Source: Opeltia flavorubescens (taxonomy: Eukaryota > Ascomycota > Lecanoromycetes > Teloschistales > Teloschistaceae). From it: a DNA stretch of 64,000 bases. The translations under genes and the position numbers were made by a program. The notes below the pieces were generated by a model. It was not told the DNA's origin. It worked only from the letters and a program-made list of their open reading frames with translations, and made no database searches. The stretch spans positions 1,599,471 to 1,663,470 of the forward strand of contig KE546966.1 in the NCBI GenBank assembly GCA_000442125.1. The letters are read 5' to 3'. Positions 1 to 12,775 of the stretch are shown piece after piece (positions within the stretch are counted from its first letter, which is position 1; each line of letters begins with the position of its first letter).

Positions 1-723
1 ATTATCTCGCAGCCCTTTAGTACTAGTATATAAATCCACTAATACTTTATCACTTATTAATCCCGGAAGAAAACAACGGCTAAGCGTAACTATAGTATTA
101 GAGATTCGGAAATACTAGCTATTATTTATATTTATAAATAGTAATAATATTATATTAAAAGGGCCCTCTATAAAATAAAAGTTATTACTAATTATATAAA
201 TCTTTATAACTTTTTTATAAAAAAGGAACTTAACTATAGAAATACTAGATAGTAGAAGCGGCTAGTTAGGTTAGATCTAAATTTAAAGTATAGACTAGGT
301 AAACTAAACCCTATTAATACAGTATTATAAAAAAGTAACTATAAAGTATTTAAAGCCTACGCCGCTTTTAATATTTTAAACTAGAAGTATATCTATTCGA
401 CCCTATATTTTAGGGAGTTTTAGAAGAATTTTAAAAAAAGTATAAAACTAATTATAGGTCCTTTAAAAATTTAATACTACCTATTTAAAACTTTTATAAA
501 ATAAAATAAAAATAAATCCGAGAGCTTATAGAAGACTTTAAATAATACTAGAAAATCGTTAAAAAATAATAAAAAGAGCTATTTTAATAATAAAATATCG
601 TTAATTAACCTTAAAAATACTTAAAAAAACTTTTAAAAGTTGCTTAAAAATATTAAAACCGCTATTAGAAATATTTAAAAAGCGATAATAATATACTATA
701 TAGTAAAAAAGGCGAAGGCTAAT

Positions 724-928
724 TGTTGCGGCTATACCGTATAAGCAGAAGGCTAATAGGGCAGGTAGAGCTAAATAGCTATTATAGCTCGAAGGAAGCC
801 TTTTAAGTATATTTACCCAGTTGGGTTTAGCGCCTCTTAGCGCCTATATTTATTTAGTTATAGATTTTATAGATAAATAATTCCTTACCTTTAATATAAT
901 ACTATTACCCTATATTTATAGTATAATA
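724..928 (+). repeat. 5' LTR of A1
   Basis: This 205-bp direct repeat begins TGTTGCGGCTATACCG and ends GTATAATA, a RIP-altered TG...CA pair. It matches 7717-7921 and the LTRs of A2 and A3 at the same length. The TSD CTAAT precedes it. Confidence 0.95.
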
Positions 929-3900
929 AATAGTAGTAATTAAAGGCAACTTATATAAAATATAGTACTATTAACTTTTATATATATATACTATCGATTA
1001 TTGTATAGTACTAGATCCTTTAAGCAGGTCTAATACTTTTTTATCTATTAAACCACCACTTCCGCACTAATACTCGGTTAATAGAGTTAACTAAAATATA
1101 TCTTGGTTTCTAGTCCTTCTAGTAAAGTTTTAGGCACCTTCTATAATAATTTGGAGGATTTAACTAACCTTATTATTATACTAACTCTCGTTATAACTAT
1201 CTTCTATATTAGAGAGTTCTAAAAGTATATTAAGTGGTTTTTAAAGTAGGATCGGGCCTTTATAGTAATCCTTAAAGCCTATACTAACTATATCTATAAA
1301 AGAAGTCTAGGCTTATATTATTTCTTAATATAGGAATTTTTTAGTAGCCGGGTAATTTAAGCTAATATAATAAAAGCTAGTATAGCTTTTATTACTACTT
1401 ACTCTATAAATTAGAGCGAGTATCCATAAATCTTTATTAAAGCGATAAGCGATTTCTATAATAATGTTATTATAGTCTTTAAAAACGAAGGCTTTTAAAC
1501 TTATATTTAAGAACTAGCTATAAATTTTATTTAGAATAGTTTAAACTTTTACTTTTACCTTTCAAGCTTACTAGAAGACTTATAATAAATCGACGAACTT
1601 ATAAATATTACCGAATTTATTAATATATTTAAATAGCGAAACTATATTTCTAATATTAAATCCAGCCTACCTTATTTAGTAAAATCGGAAAGAAGTACTA
1701 TACCGCCGCTAGATATAATAGGAATTCTACTATAATAATAATAGGGTGGATCTATAGACAACGGTAATCCGTTACAATAGCAGCAAGTTTTTTTAAATAA
1801 ATAACTGCTTATAGACGCCTGTCTAGCTTAACTACTAGGATTTTTTATACAAAACTTCTAAAATCAAATAATTATTATATTGGTAAACCTACCAGCTATA
1901 CTAGCGATTACCAAATTGTAATAAAGGGCTTATAATATTAGTCTATTTTAACTAGATAATAATAAGCCGCTTATAAAATCTATAAAGTTGTATAATATCT
2001 ATTATAATATATACGCTTTCACGCAGCGTATAAAAATTAAATGCGAAATAATAGATATATTATTAATACGTTATAATCTAGATTTTTATTTATAGAGTAA
2101 AGCAGTTATATAGTTTACTACTATAATTAATAAGCTTATCTATAAATCGCTGCGATTAAATAATAGCGTTAAGCTATAATATATATTTTTTAAAAACTAT
2201 TTCAGCGAGCTACTATCTACTATACTAGTATAACTAAAGCAGATACGCTATACTATTAACGATATACAGGCTTAAAAAAACCCTTTGGAATATTTTAATA
2301 ATATTATTATTAAAGTAAAAAATATAAAAATAGTACCTATTGAAAATGCCTAAATAATAATTAGCATTAAGTATTTTAACACCCGGCTATAAATATTAAT
2401 TTCGGATAAAATTATAATAACTACTATTAAAGCCTTCTATAAGTTCCTTTAAAATAAAAAGAATAATTAGTTCGATATTTATAGTAGTAATAAAAACCGC
2501 GAGGTACTAAAACTAAACCCTTTATAGAAGGATAAAGGTAAATAATATAAAGAAGTAGTAGTATACCAGCTACTATAAAATAACCCCTTTTATACGCCTA
2601 GATATCTATTTATATACCCGAACTATATATAAAAAAACCAACCGAATATATTTCCTACTATATACTAATACCGGAATCTTCCTACAACTCCGCAAGCTCT
2701 ATTAATTAAGAGCGAGCTTAATATATAGAATAATTAGCGTACTATTTAAGATACTCGTTAGTAGTTTCCGTTTAAAGCTATTACTCCGCCGTAATAAAAT
2801 TAAGCCGGAAATTAATAAAACTATAGCTATTAATAGTATAATAATAGCCGGAATCTATATAGAAGCCGCTAGACGAATAATTAACGAGCCTACTTCTAAT
2901 AAGAAGCTTCCAGCGAGCAGGTTCTAGGCGATAGAACGGAATAGTATTAGAATTATAAGAATAGCTTCTATTAATCGACGGACTTTATTAAAGCTGAATA
3001 CGTAGTAGATAAAAAGCTTAATAAAGCTTTATATACTGCCGCTAAAAATCCTAACTAGTATAGTAATATAGTGGAATTTTATTTCACTATAATAAAGCGT
3101 ACGGAACCTGAACTTAAACTAGTAAAAATACACTAATATAATAAATATAACGAGATTTTTAAGTTAAATAACGCCTTATATTATTATCTACGCGCTAGCT
3201 ATAATAGAAAACTACTCCTAGCTATAGCTACTACAATTAAACCAACTATTAAGCTAAATATTCTAGTAGTATTAGCGTAAACTCACTTAAAACCAGTTAA
3301 GCTACCTAAAAATACGCCGGAGGTTATTAAGCTAGAGGTTGTTAAGTAGCTGCTATTATAAATACCCTAGTTAATTCGCTCGACTATAAAGAATATACTA
3401 ATAATAGGCTTTACTTTCTAAGGATACTATTATATAACCGCAGATATTCGCTTATAACCTAATGTAAAGAACTATAGCTTTTACTAGAATATAGGCTGTA
3501 CAATAAGTTTAATTAACCGAAAATTTCTACTAAAATAGCTACTGCAGGCTATAATTTAAAAGATACCAGCTCTTATAAATATTAAAAGTATTAGCGAAAA
3601 GCGATATAATACTATTAAATTTATTATTATTAAAATCTTTATATTTAATAAAAAGGCTATAAAGCTTACTATTATTATACGCGAGTTCTATTTAATAGAC
3701 GATTTAAGCGCTAATATATTTATCGGTATTAATATTATAAAGTTTAAAGATATTAATATATACCTATCTACTAATATAATAACTATTAGCTCCTATAATA
3801 ATATAGTAGTACTAATCGCTACTAGTGCTAAAGGTACTAGAATAAGCGTAATCGTCTATAATACTTAACGTATAATAATACCGCTATACGCTAGTAAAGC

Positions 3901-6900
3901 CGTTAAAGTTATAAGTTTATACTAAAACCTATTAAACCTTTTATAAAGTCGTGACTTTATATATAAATTAAGAATACTAAATACCCTTATAAGCTATATA
4001 TATATCGTGGATTATATATTTAAGCGAGTCTATATTTAAAACGATTCGCTATTTCCTATTTAATTAGCTACGAAAACTTAATTAAATATTGTTTAAGAAT
4101 ATAAAACTAATAAATATTATTAAATCAATTCGGAAAACTATAAATTAGCTATTAAAGCGTTAAAGCGAAAGCCCGGATAGTTTTTAAAAAATCTTAAACG
4201 CTATATAGCAGCCGCTATAATAGCTGTTATAGCCTTAAATACCGCCGTTATACTACCTATTAATTTTAACTATTAGATAGAAGTAGTATATTCTATAAAA
4301 GTAATAATTTTTAGAATATAAACTAAATAAGCTATTCTAGCTACCTTGATTAAATACTACCTATATCTATAATAAAATACCGGTAATATAATTAATATAC
4401 CGGAGTTAGAATATATAAATATTCTACTAGTAGAAAATTAGGAGTAAATCTATAAACCTAAACAAACTTGTATATACCCTGTTAGTGCCCGTAATAAAAA
4501 GGTTATTAATAAAGCCTTTAATAAGCTTTACAAGTAAAATTGGATAAAATAAACTATTATAACCACCCTATTTTCGTTTCTTTATTTTATAGTATAAAAA
4601 AATACCGATTAAAGCTTTAAAAGCTATATTATTATTAATATTCAAGTATTTAATAAAATTATAATACTAGATACCTACCCAGTTCTACTATAAATAAAAA
4701 TTCTAGTATAGATTTATAGCGTTAAAGTTCTTTTTATAATTAACTTCGTAAACTTCTTCTACTAATAGTAAATTAATTAATAGTATCGCTACCGCCTAAT
4801 AATAATCTCGTATCAGGGGCAAGAAATATTTAAAGTGCTGGTAATAGGCTACTATAATTTACCAGCTTACGTATAACGGATAATAGATAGGATTTTACAC
4901 CCGTTTCACTCCTTTTATAAAGNCTATATCGATAATATTATAGTTTTTTCCTTTTTAATAGAAGAATATATAGAATATTTTAATTAAATTTTTAGCACGT
5001 TTAATACTATAAATCTATATTTATTACTTATAAAATCGTTTATTAACTATACGTCTATATATCTATTAAACCAGAAGGTTAATACTTTTGGGTTTATTAT
5101 AGTAAAAGATAAGCTAAAGGTAATTTTAAAACTTTTATTTTTACGAATACTCTAATAATTAAAAAAATATTTAGGCTTAATAGGCTACCTTCGGTAGTAT
5201 ATTAGCAATTATATAGTAATTATAAAGCTATTCTAGAAATGTAAAACTTATATAAACCGCGATATTATTGTTAGGAGTAACGCTTATAAAAAGGCTACTG
5301 CCTAAAGTCTACTAATAATATTTATATCTAAAAAGCTTAACGCGTTTTATTATTTATAGAAGTTTTTTTTATTACTATCAATCCTGGTTTATTTTAATAA
5401 AAGTTTAGTACTATATATAAACTTAAATATTAGTAAAGAGTTCGGTTTTACGGCCTATATCTATTATAATATAGACGAAGCCACTTATAAAGCAGGTAAA
5501 AAATCTAAATAGAAATCTAAGCGATTAATTCTATTCTTTAGCCGCTTATTATTAGATATTAAAATACGCTATTAGCCTATAAAATTAAAGGTTGTAGGTA
5601 TTGTTTAAATAGTTAAAAAGATCTATTATATAATCGAAGTAGTTAAATATATTACTATTATTTATATGGACTATTCTACTGTAGTTAATATTTTATACTA
5701 AACCAGCCTAAATATAGTATCCGTAGAAAAGTTTAACTTCTATTTAATATAAGCTTCCGAATATTTTTAACGCTTTAAGCTTAATATCCGTTATAAGCCT
5801 AAGGTTATAAATACGGTTCTAGATATATTATTAAGGCTCGCTAGTTATAAATACTGCCTAGAAACGGATAAATCGCTAGATATAGAGGCCTTTATAGTAC
5901 GTTACTTCCCGGTAAACCTAGTAAAAATATTAGCCGAATTCCGCTAACGATTAATTAATGGATATATAAAAAAAGGCTGCTAGGCTAAAGTTAAGGAATC
6001 TATTAAAGCTAATATAAGGCTAGGTAATAATATTATTAAACTGCCGTATTATATTATCAACACGCTACTCTATTTCGATAATAATAAGCGAGGCCTGCGC
6101 TTAGTAATACCTATAGATATAGAAAAGGAAGTATTCTAGCTGGTATATAATAAAATAGGCCACCCCGGCTATATATATATATATAAACGCTTAATAGAAG
6201 GCCTCTATATATATAATATATTAATAAAGCTGTACGAGTTTATTTATTACTACCTATAGTACTAAGTTAATTAAATACCTTGCTACCGTTTATACGAAGC
6301 TCTACAGCTAGTATTTAGCCCGGCAAGATTATTCTATACGCTTACTATCGATTTTATCTTTATTCTACTAAAATTGTATAAAGGATATAATTATTATATA
6401 TCGATAATAGATAAATTCATTAAGGCAGTCACCTATATATCTAGAAAGACCATCTGAAGCGGTAAATAGTAGGCCGAATAGCTATTAGATAGACTAGTAA
6501 AACTAAATTAGGGCGTATTAAAAGTAGTAATTTTAGATTATAATAGGAAGTTTATAGGTTAGCTATAGCGCTAGATATTTAAAGTATTAAAGGTGGATCT
6601 ATAGTATTCTACTATCTAGTACCCGTAAATTGATAGTATATCGGAACAGTCTAATTAAACTGCTAAAATTACTATATATTATTATATCGCTATATTAGAC
6701 GATTTTAGGCTATAGCCTACTATTCTTTTACGAATATTAATAGCTTTTAATAATTTTATAAATTATAGCTCTACGTTTAAAGTACTTAATTAAGTGCTAT
6801 TCGGATTTAAAACTCGCGAAATATTAGACCTTCTATATCTACTAGACCCTAAGTAAGCTATCTAGCTAGAAGATACGCTAGGCCCTAAAGCTCCCGCTGA

Positions 6901-7716
6901 CGCTCTTATTAAGGAACCAGCTGCTTTTCTAGCTATAATACGGATAGCTCGTCGCTATAACCCGACTACTTTAAAGGCTAGCGAGCCTATAAATATACCC
7001 GCGGCACGGAATATTATAGTACTAGTAATTATAGAAGAATACTGGTCTATATATATTAATACTAAAGATACTATTACCTTTACTATAATAAAAATAAAAG
7101 AATATTATAATATATACTATTAACTAGTTTATTTTAAGGTTGGCGATTTTATAAAAATATATTTATATCGAAGCTATAATATACCGAGGCTTACTTTTAA
7201 AAAGATTAAATAATAGCTAGTAGGCCCTTTTAAAATTATCGAACGTATTAAACTATTAGCCTATTATTTAAAGCTACTACCTATTATAAAAATTTATAAT
7301 ATAATATTAGTAGTATATTTAGAGCCTATTATTAACCCTAGCGATAATTTTTACTAGCGCTATTATATACTTATACTCCTAGTTATTATCGATAGTAATA
7401 AAGAGTTTAAAATTAAATAAATCCTCTGTAAGCGCTATATCTGTAAGAATAGAGGTTTTTTTATTTAATACCTTATTTATTAGGTTAATTATAGATCTAA
7501 AGATAATTAATAGATACCCGAATACCGTTTAGATAATACTAAAACACTAGTAGAAGAGTATAAGCGCCGTTTTAACCTAGAATCGGCCCTAGATTACGGT
7601 AAGGCCGCTAATAATACTAATACTGATATTAAGTAGTAGGAATAAATTAAAGAGCTATTTATCAGCGAGGAAGAGCCTATTATTAAAGGCTAATAGCTTT
7701 ATTTATTACTAGTATC

Positions 7717-7921
7717 TATTATAGCTATACCGTATAGGTAGAAGGTTAATAGGGCAGGTAGGGCTAAATAGCTATTATAGCTTAAAGGAGGCCTTTTAAA
7801 TATATTTACCTAGTTAGGTTTAGCGCCTCTTGGCGCCTATATTTATTTAGTTGTAGATTCTGTAGGTAGATAGTTTCTTACCTTTAATATAATACTATTA
7901 CCCTATACCTATAATATAATA
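7717..7921 (+). repeat. 3' LTR of A1
   Basis: This 205-bp partner of 724-928 begins at the RIP-altered TGTTACAGC (read here as tattatagc) and is followed directly by the TSD CTAAT at 7922-7926. Confidence 0.95.
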
Positions 7922-10900
7922 CTAATATTCCTAATAAAAAAAACGAGCTTTTAGAGAATATCTCTAAATATAGATTTCTAATAAAGAGTCGCGTATTTAA
8001 TACCTATATAAAAGAACGCGATAATATTATATCGTCTATACCTTTTTATAGTTAAGGGATACTTTTAATATTAGTAGAAAAAAAAGATAAAAATATTTTA
8101 AAGAGCGATATAAAAATATTAACTCCGCTTTTTATAATTAAAAGAAAGTCTTTTAAAGTAAAGAAGAGATAGATATTAATAAGAACTTATAGTTCTAGAA
8201 TATATAAGGAGTTAAAGGCTTTTTATAAACCTAATACTATTATATATAATAATACTTAGTCGATTCCTTTAAATAATTCTAATAATTTTAAAAATCTATA
8301 ATCGAGGCGATAAATTATTAAAGAAGCGGCTTTAAAAAATATATATAATATACCCCCGCTATTCTTTTACTATATTATAAAAGGATTCTAAAAACTTAAT
8401 AATACGGCTAGAAAATTAGTATTCCTAAAAAAAAGATTATTTAATAATTTATTAAATATTTATATAACGCTAAAATAATTTAATAAAGACTATAAATAAT
8501 ATTAAAACTAAAAATTACTTTATTATAATAAAAAATAGTATTTACCTTTTAATATAATTAAGTAAAAGGCCTTTAAACGTAATTATAACGATTTTATAAT
8601 AGGTTATTTCGGTTATAAAAAAATATTAGAGTTTATTCGCCGAAAATACTTTTAATTAAATATAATAAAAGATATTAAATACTATATATATACCTATAAT
8701 ATATACTATTAGATAAAATCTATAAAGTATAAACTATATAGCGAAATATAACCGCTAGAAAAACCTCTAAAACTATTTAGCGATTTAACTATAGATTTTA
8801 TTACTAATCTACCCCTATATAAACGCCTCCGCGTTATATATAATTCGATTTTTATAATAGTCGACCGCTATATAAAGTTTACTATATATATCCTATACTA
8901 GATAACTATAACTATAAAAGAGCTAGCGGATACCTTTATTAATAAAGTATACAACCGTTATAATATATTTAAATTACTAGTCTTTAATTAAAAGACTTTT
9001 TTTATTTTATAGTTTTAATCTACCTTTTATTACTATTTAAAGATTAAATACTATTTAAATACCGCTTTTTATTTATAAACCGATAGGTAAATTAAATAAT
9101 AAAATTAAACTTTAAAATAATTTTTAAAGGGTTTTATTAACTATAATTAAAATAATTAAAATAAATAACTACTTTTTATAGAATTTATATATAATAATAG
9201 TAAGTATACTTCTATCGATATAACGCCGTTCTTCGCCGCTACTAATAAATATTCTAATTTAAGAAATAATATCTAAATTAATAATACTAAAAATAATATA
9301 TCTAAAGCGCGATAATATACTAAAATATATATATATATATATACTTAGTTTAAAAGCTAATAAAAAATAATAATAGAAAGATAATTTAAATATTATAATT
9401 AAAAGTATTCTATAAAATCCTTTACTACTAATAATATAATATAACTAAATAGGCGTAATATTAAAATAAAAAGACTATTAAAGAAACTAGATTATAAATT
9501 TTATAAATTTTTTAAAGTAATAAAACTAATAAGTTTATAATTATACCGCCTAGAACTTCTAGCGTTAGTAGATTATATTTATCCCGTTTTTTATATTTCT
9601 CTTCTCAAACTATATATAATAGTAGAAGGAAAAGATAAAAAAAATCTACTACTTTTACTTATTAATAATAAAGAGTAATATAAAATAAAAAAAATATTTA
9701 ATTTAAAATAGTATTATAAGAAATTATAATATTTAATAAAATAGTTTAACTATAACTTTAAAAATAATAGCTAGCTTAATATTAAAGAAATATTAAAAGC
9801 TAGTAAGTATATAAAGGACTTCTATTATATATATTTTAAAAAATTACTAAATAATAGTAAAAAGGGCTTTTTAAAAAAAAGGTAAAAAAAAAAGATAAGC
9901 TATAACTAAACTATATATAAGCGTATAAATAAAGTAATAAGTAAGATAATAAATAATACTAGAAATATAAAATAGTAATAGAAATAAAACTTTATATAAT
10001 TATCGAAGCTTACTAGTAGAATATATACTAGAAGATATATATTATAAAATATATTATTAAGGAAAGTTAAAGTTAAAAGGAGGCTTTATTAAAATATAAA
10101 CCTTAAAGCTATAATTACCTAAAAATAATATAGACTTAAAAATAAAATATAGAAATAAATATATAAAAATAGATACTAAAGATAGATATAAAATATTAAA
10201 TAAATATAAAACTATATAATAGTACTACCCTTTTTTACCTCGCTTTTATTAATAGAGGAAAGATTATCTTCTCTAGTTAAATTTAACTATTCCTCTTTAA
10301 TAATTAAAGGATCTAAACGGTTCTAGTATAAAGTTAGCGCGCGAAATAATATAAAAGGAGTAAATATATAGTAAAATATATTATATTAATATCTATATTA
10401 ATTAATTCTTTTAAAGTATAAATAGTTTTAATAATATTAAAAATATTAATAGTCTTTTTTCGCCGCGTTTTAGCTTTTTTTTAAACCTCGATTTATTTAT
10501 AGCTAAAAAGGATAATAATACGCGAGCGGTATATAATATATCGCTTTTTATTTTTATTAATAACGTTAGTAGTAATAATAGTAGAGATTATTTTATTAGC
10601 TATTAAGATAAATTTCTAAAAAATTTATATAGGTTAGAAAAACTACCGCGATATATAAACTTAATATATTAACTCGTATTTTTTCTAAAATCTAGAATAA
10701 CGCGCGTAATATTTAAAGCTGATACTAGGTTTTATATAATAAATAAGAGTATAATAAATAATAAAGTTATTCTTTAATTATTTCTTATTAAAGGATATTA
10801 AATAATAGTACTAGATAAGTAATATATACTATAATACTAGCTTTAATGTATTAATAGTAGTAATCCTTTTATAAAACTAGAATATTTAATAATATTAGAG

Positions 10901-11564
10901 TATCGGGCGTTTATATATTTTAAAGAGTTTTTTTAACTATAGGAGTTTTAAAAGCTTTAAAACCTATAATAAAAAATATAAAAATTAAAGAAGATTTATA
11001 AAAGAGTAAAGCTAGTAAGTAAAAGTAAAATATAATAAAAATAATAAAAACCTAAATTAAAAAATAGATTTATATTAAAAGAGAAACGTTTATTATATAT
11101 CTATAAATAAAAAATAAAATTATATTATTTAACGCGAGGTTTATAACGCTAATAATATAAATTAAACTATTTAAAATTTAATAACTTTAATTATTTATAA
11201 TTATTATAGCGTAGTATAACTATTAAGTAGAGCTATTAAGTAATATTAATTTCTATAGATATATCTCGGCGCGAGTATTTAATAAATACTAAAAAATATT
11301 AATAATATATTATAGCGCGATAACTAATATTAATATTAATACTAAATAATTCTTAGTATATAAAGTAAAGCTATTTATATATTTTATATATAATAATAAG
11401 ACGCTTTATATATAAACGCGTATTAGCGTCGTGTATTTTCAAATTGTTAATTTAACTAATACGCGTTTAGATACGCGCGTTTTATATAAAAGGATTAACT
11501 ATCTATTATATATATATCGCCTAATTATAGAATAGTAAGGATATTACTATAGAAAAGGGGATAT

Positions 11565-11663
11565 TATTATAATTAATAATAGTCTAGCTTATTATAATAT
11601 CGTAGAGCCNAGACTATTACCTATACTTCTATACAGTTTCCCTGCTATTATATCCTTTTTACA
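11565..11663 (+). repeat. 3' LTR of K1 (incomplete)
   Basis: This matches both ends of the 257-bp K-family LTR seen in K2 and in the solo copy, starting at the RIP-altered equivalent of TGTTACAG and ending TTTTTACA. Only 99 bases are present and an ambiguous base (N) lies inside, so an assembly join is a possible cause of the short length. The polypurine run just upstream (11551-11560) supports this as the 3' end. Confidence 0.8.
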
Positions 11664-12400
11664 ATATAATTATAAAGATTTTTTAAATTAATAGTAATTT
11701 TTTTTATATATATATTAAAAACTTTTAATTAAAATAATATTATATAATAATATAATTATAAAGTATTATATAAGTTTTAAATTTTAATATAACTATTTTT
11801 TATATTTATAATACTATTTTGCTATTTTTTTACTATAAACTCGCTTTATTTTTTTAGTTCTATTATAGAGATTCGACTATATATATCTATATATACTTTT
11901 TATATTATAAATTTTAGATTATTTTAAAAGTTTTTGATTATTTTTAAAATATAAATAAAAAAAAATCTCGCTTTAATATATTAATTTAGATATTTAAATA
12001 TTAAATATAATTATTATAAATTTTATATATAGGTTCCGCTTTTACTACTATATATTTAATTATCTATTTTTTATTTAGAATATCTTATAGGCGGTAATAA
12101 TATATAAACCTATTATTTATTTTAAATTATATAAAATATATTTATAAATTTATTAAAAATAATAATATAAAAATTTACTACTTTAACTATTTAAAAAACT
12201 TTAATATAAATCTAGTTATAAATAAAAACCTCGCGAGTTTATAAATCTAATCTAATAAATTTTAATAAGTAATTTTTCAATTTATTAATTATTATAACAA
12301 ATATAATTTAAATAAAAAACTAAATATATTTAAATAGATAAAAAATTTTTTTTTTTTTCCTTTTAAAGTTTTATTATTTTTTATATCTAATAATATATTA
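11664..12400. other. Gene-free AT-rich stretch
   Basis: Between the end of K1 and B1 I see only AT-rich, TA-step-dominated sequence with poly-T and poly-A runs. No terminal repeat, RNA gene or coding resemblance was found. It is probably the decayed repeat or spacer DNA into which K1 inserted. Confidence 0.6.
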
Positions 12401-12775
12401 TATATATATTGGAAAACGTCCCTTATCGGCTTCCCGACCCGAAATAAGTATAAACCTTATTGGTTAGTATCGAATAAAGGTAGATACGTTTCGGGCCTAG
12501 CGCGTTTTTGTGTTTCGACCACTAAAACAGCTGGTTTTTTTATAGCTTAATAACTCTACTAGTTTCGTGTATAATAGTATATATAGTAGCTTAGTTTAAA
12601 ACGCTTAATAAGTATATTCTAATAATATAAAAATTCTTAAAATCGGATAAAAACTGGTAGCGTTATAGTATATAAAAGTTTTAGGCGTATTAAGCTGGCT
12701 GGGAACTGGCTCCCAGCCCTATTAGCTGCCAGCTGCCAGCAGCAAAATCCCAGTGGAACGGTGGCCCAGTGCTAG
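12401..12775 (-). mobile_element. B1: short GC-retaining element, subfamily 2
   Basis: One of five copies of a roughly 375-bp non-coding element. One end is a TA-rich tract followed by GGAAAACGTCCCTTATCGG; the other end is GCCCAGTGCTAG. Inside are the block TTCCCGACCCGAAATAAG, a TATCGAATAAAGG segment, and a GC-rich end of CAGCTGCCAGC repeats. The strand is given so that the CTAGCACTGGGCC end is the start. B1 and B3 share a variant centre (around the AGGCCCGAAA-like block) and the GGGAGCCAGTTCCCAGCC variant, unlike B2, B4 and B5. There is no coding potential. No convincing terminal inverted repeat is visible, so its class (MITE, SINE-like or other) is open. Confidence 0.85.

Larger units (their letters stand above)
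724..7921 (+). mobile_element. A1: full-length family A gypsy LTR retrotransposon fossil
   Basis: This 7.2-kb Ty3/gypsy element has 205-bp LTRs at both ends and a 5-bp TSD, CTAAT, at 719-723 and 7922-7926. It lies inside K1. Parts by faint resemblance in the forward frames: a gag-like region (about 1090-3000); a protease-like region (about 3400-3900); reverse transcriptase (about 4540-5330, including a stretch like YIDDI...FS near 4925); RNase H (about 5390-5680); integrase zinc-binding region (about 6090-6290) with a GHPG-like motif; and integrase core (about 6330-6900). It is the most complete family A copy and serves as reference for A2 and A3. Structurally it looks whole end to end, but it is broken throughout by RIP (very many breaks). 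RIP makes LTR divergence unusable as a clock; it is younger than K1. Confidence 0.95.
1..11663 (+). mobile_element. K1: chromodomain gypsy LTR retrotransposon fossil, left part outside the window, split by A1
   Basis: This is a Ty3/gypsy relic that enters from the left edge, so its 5' LTR, gag, protease and reverse transcriptase lie outside. Parts seen: an RNase H-like stretch at about 1-250; then, after the A1 insertion, an integrase zinc-binding region (about 8590-8740), an integrase core (about 8770-9100) and a chromodomain (about 9650-9850). Each is recognised by faint single-frame resemblance to gypsy proteins and by matching the reverse complement of K2. About 1.7 kb follows the chromodomain before a polypurine run at 11551-11560 and the 3' LTR. 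The element is RIP-saturated with very many breaks. It is older than A1, which lies inside it. No autonomous function is expected. The family assignment is firm; a named element within the family cannot be given. Confidence 0.88.
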
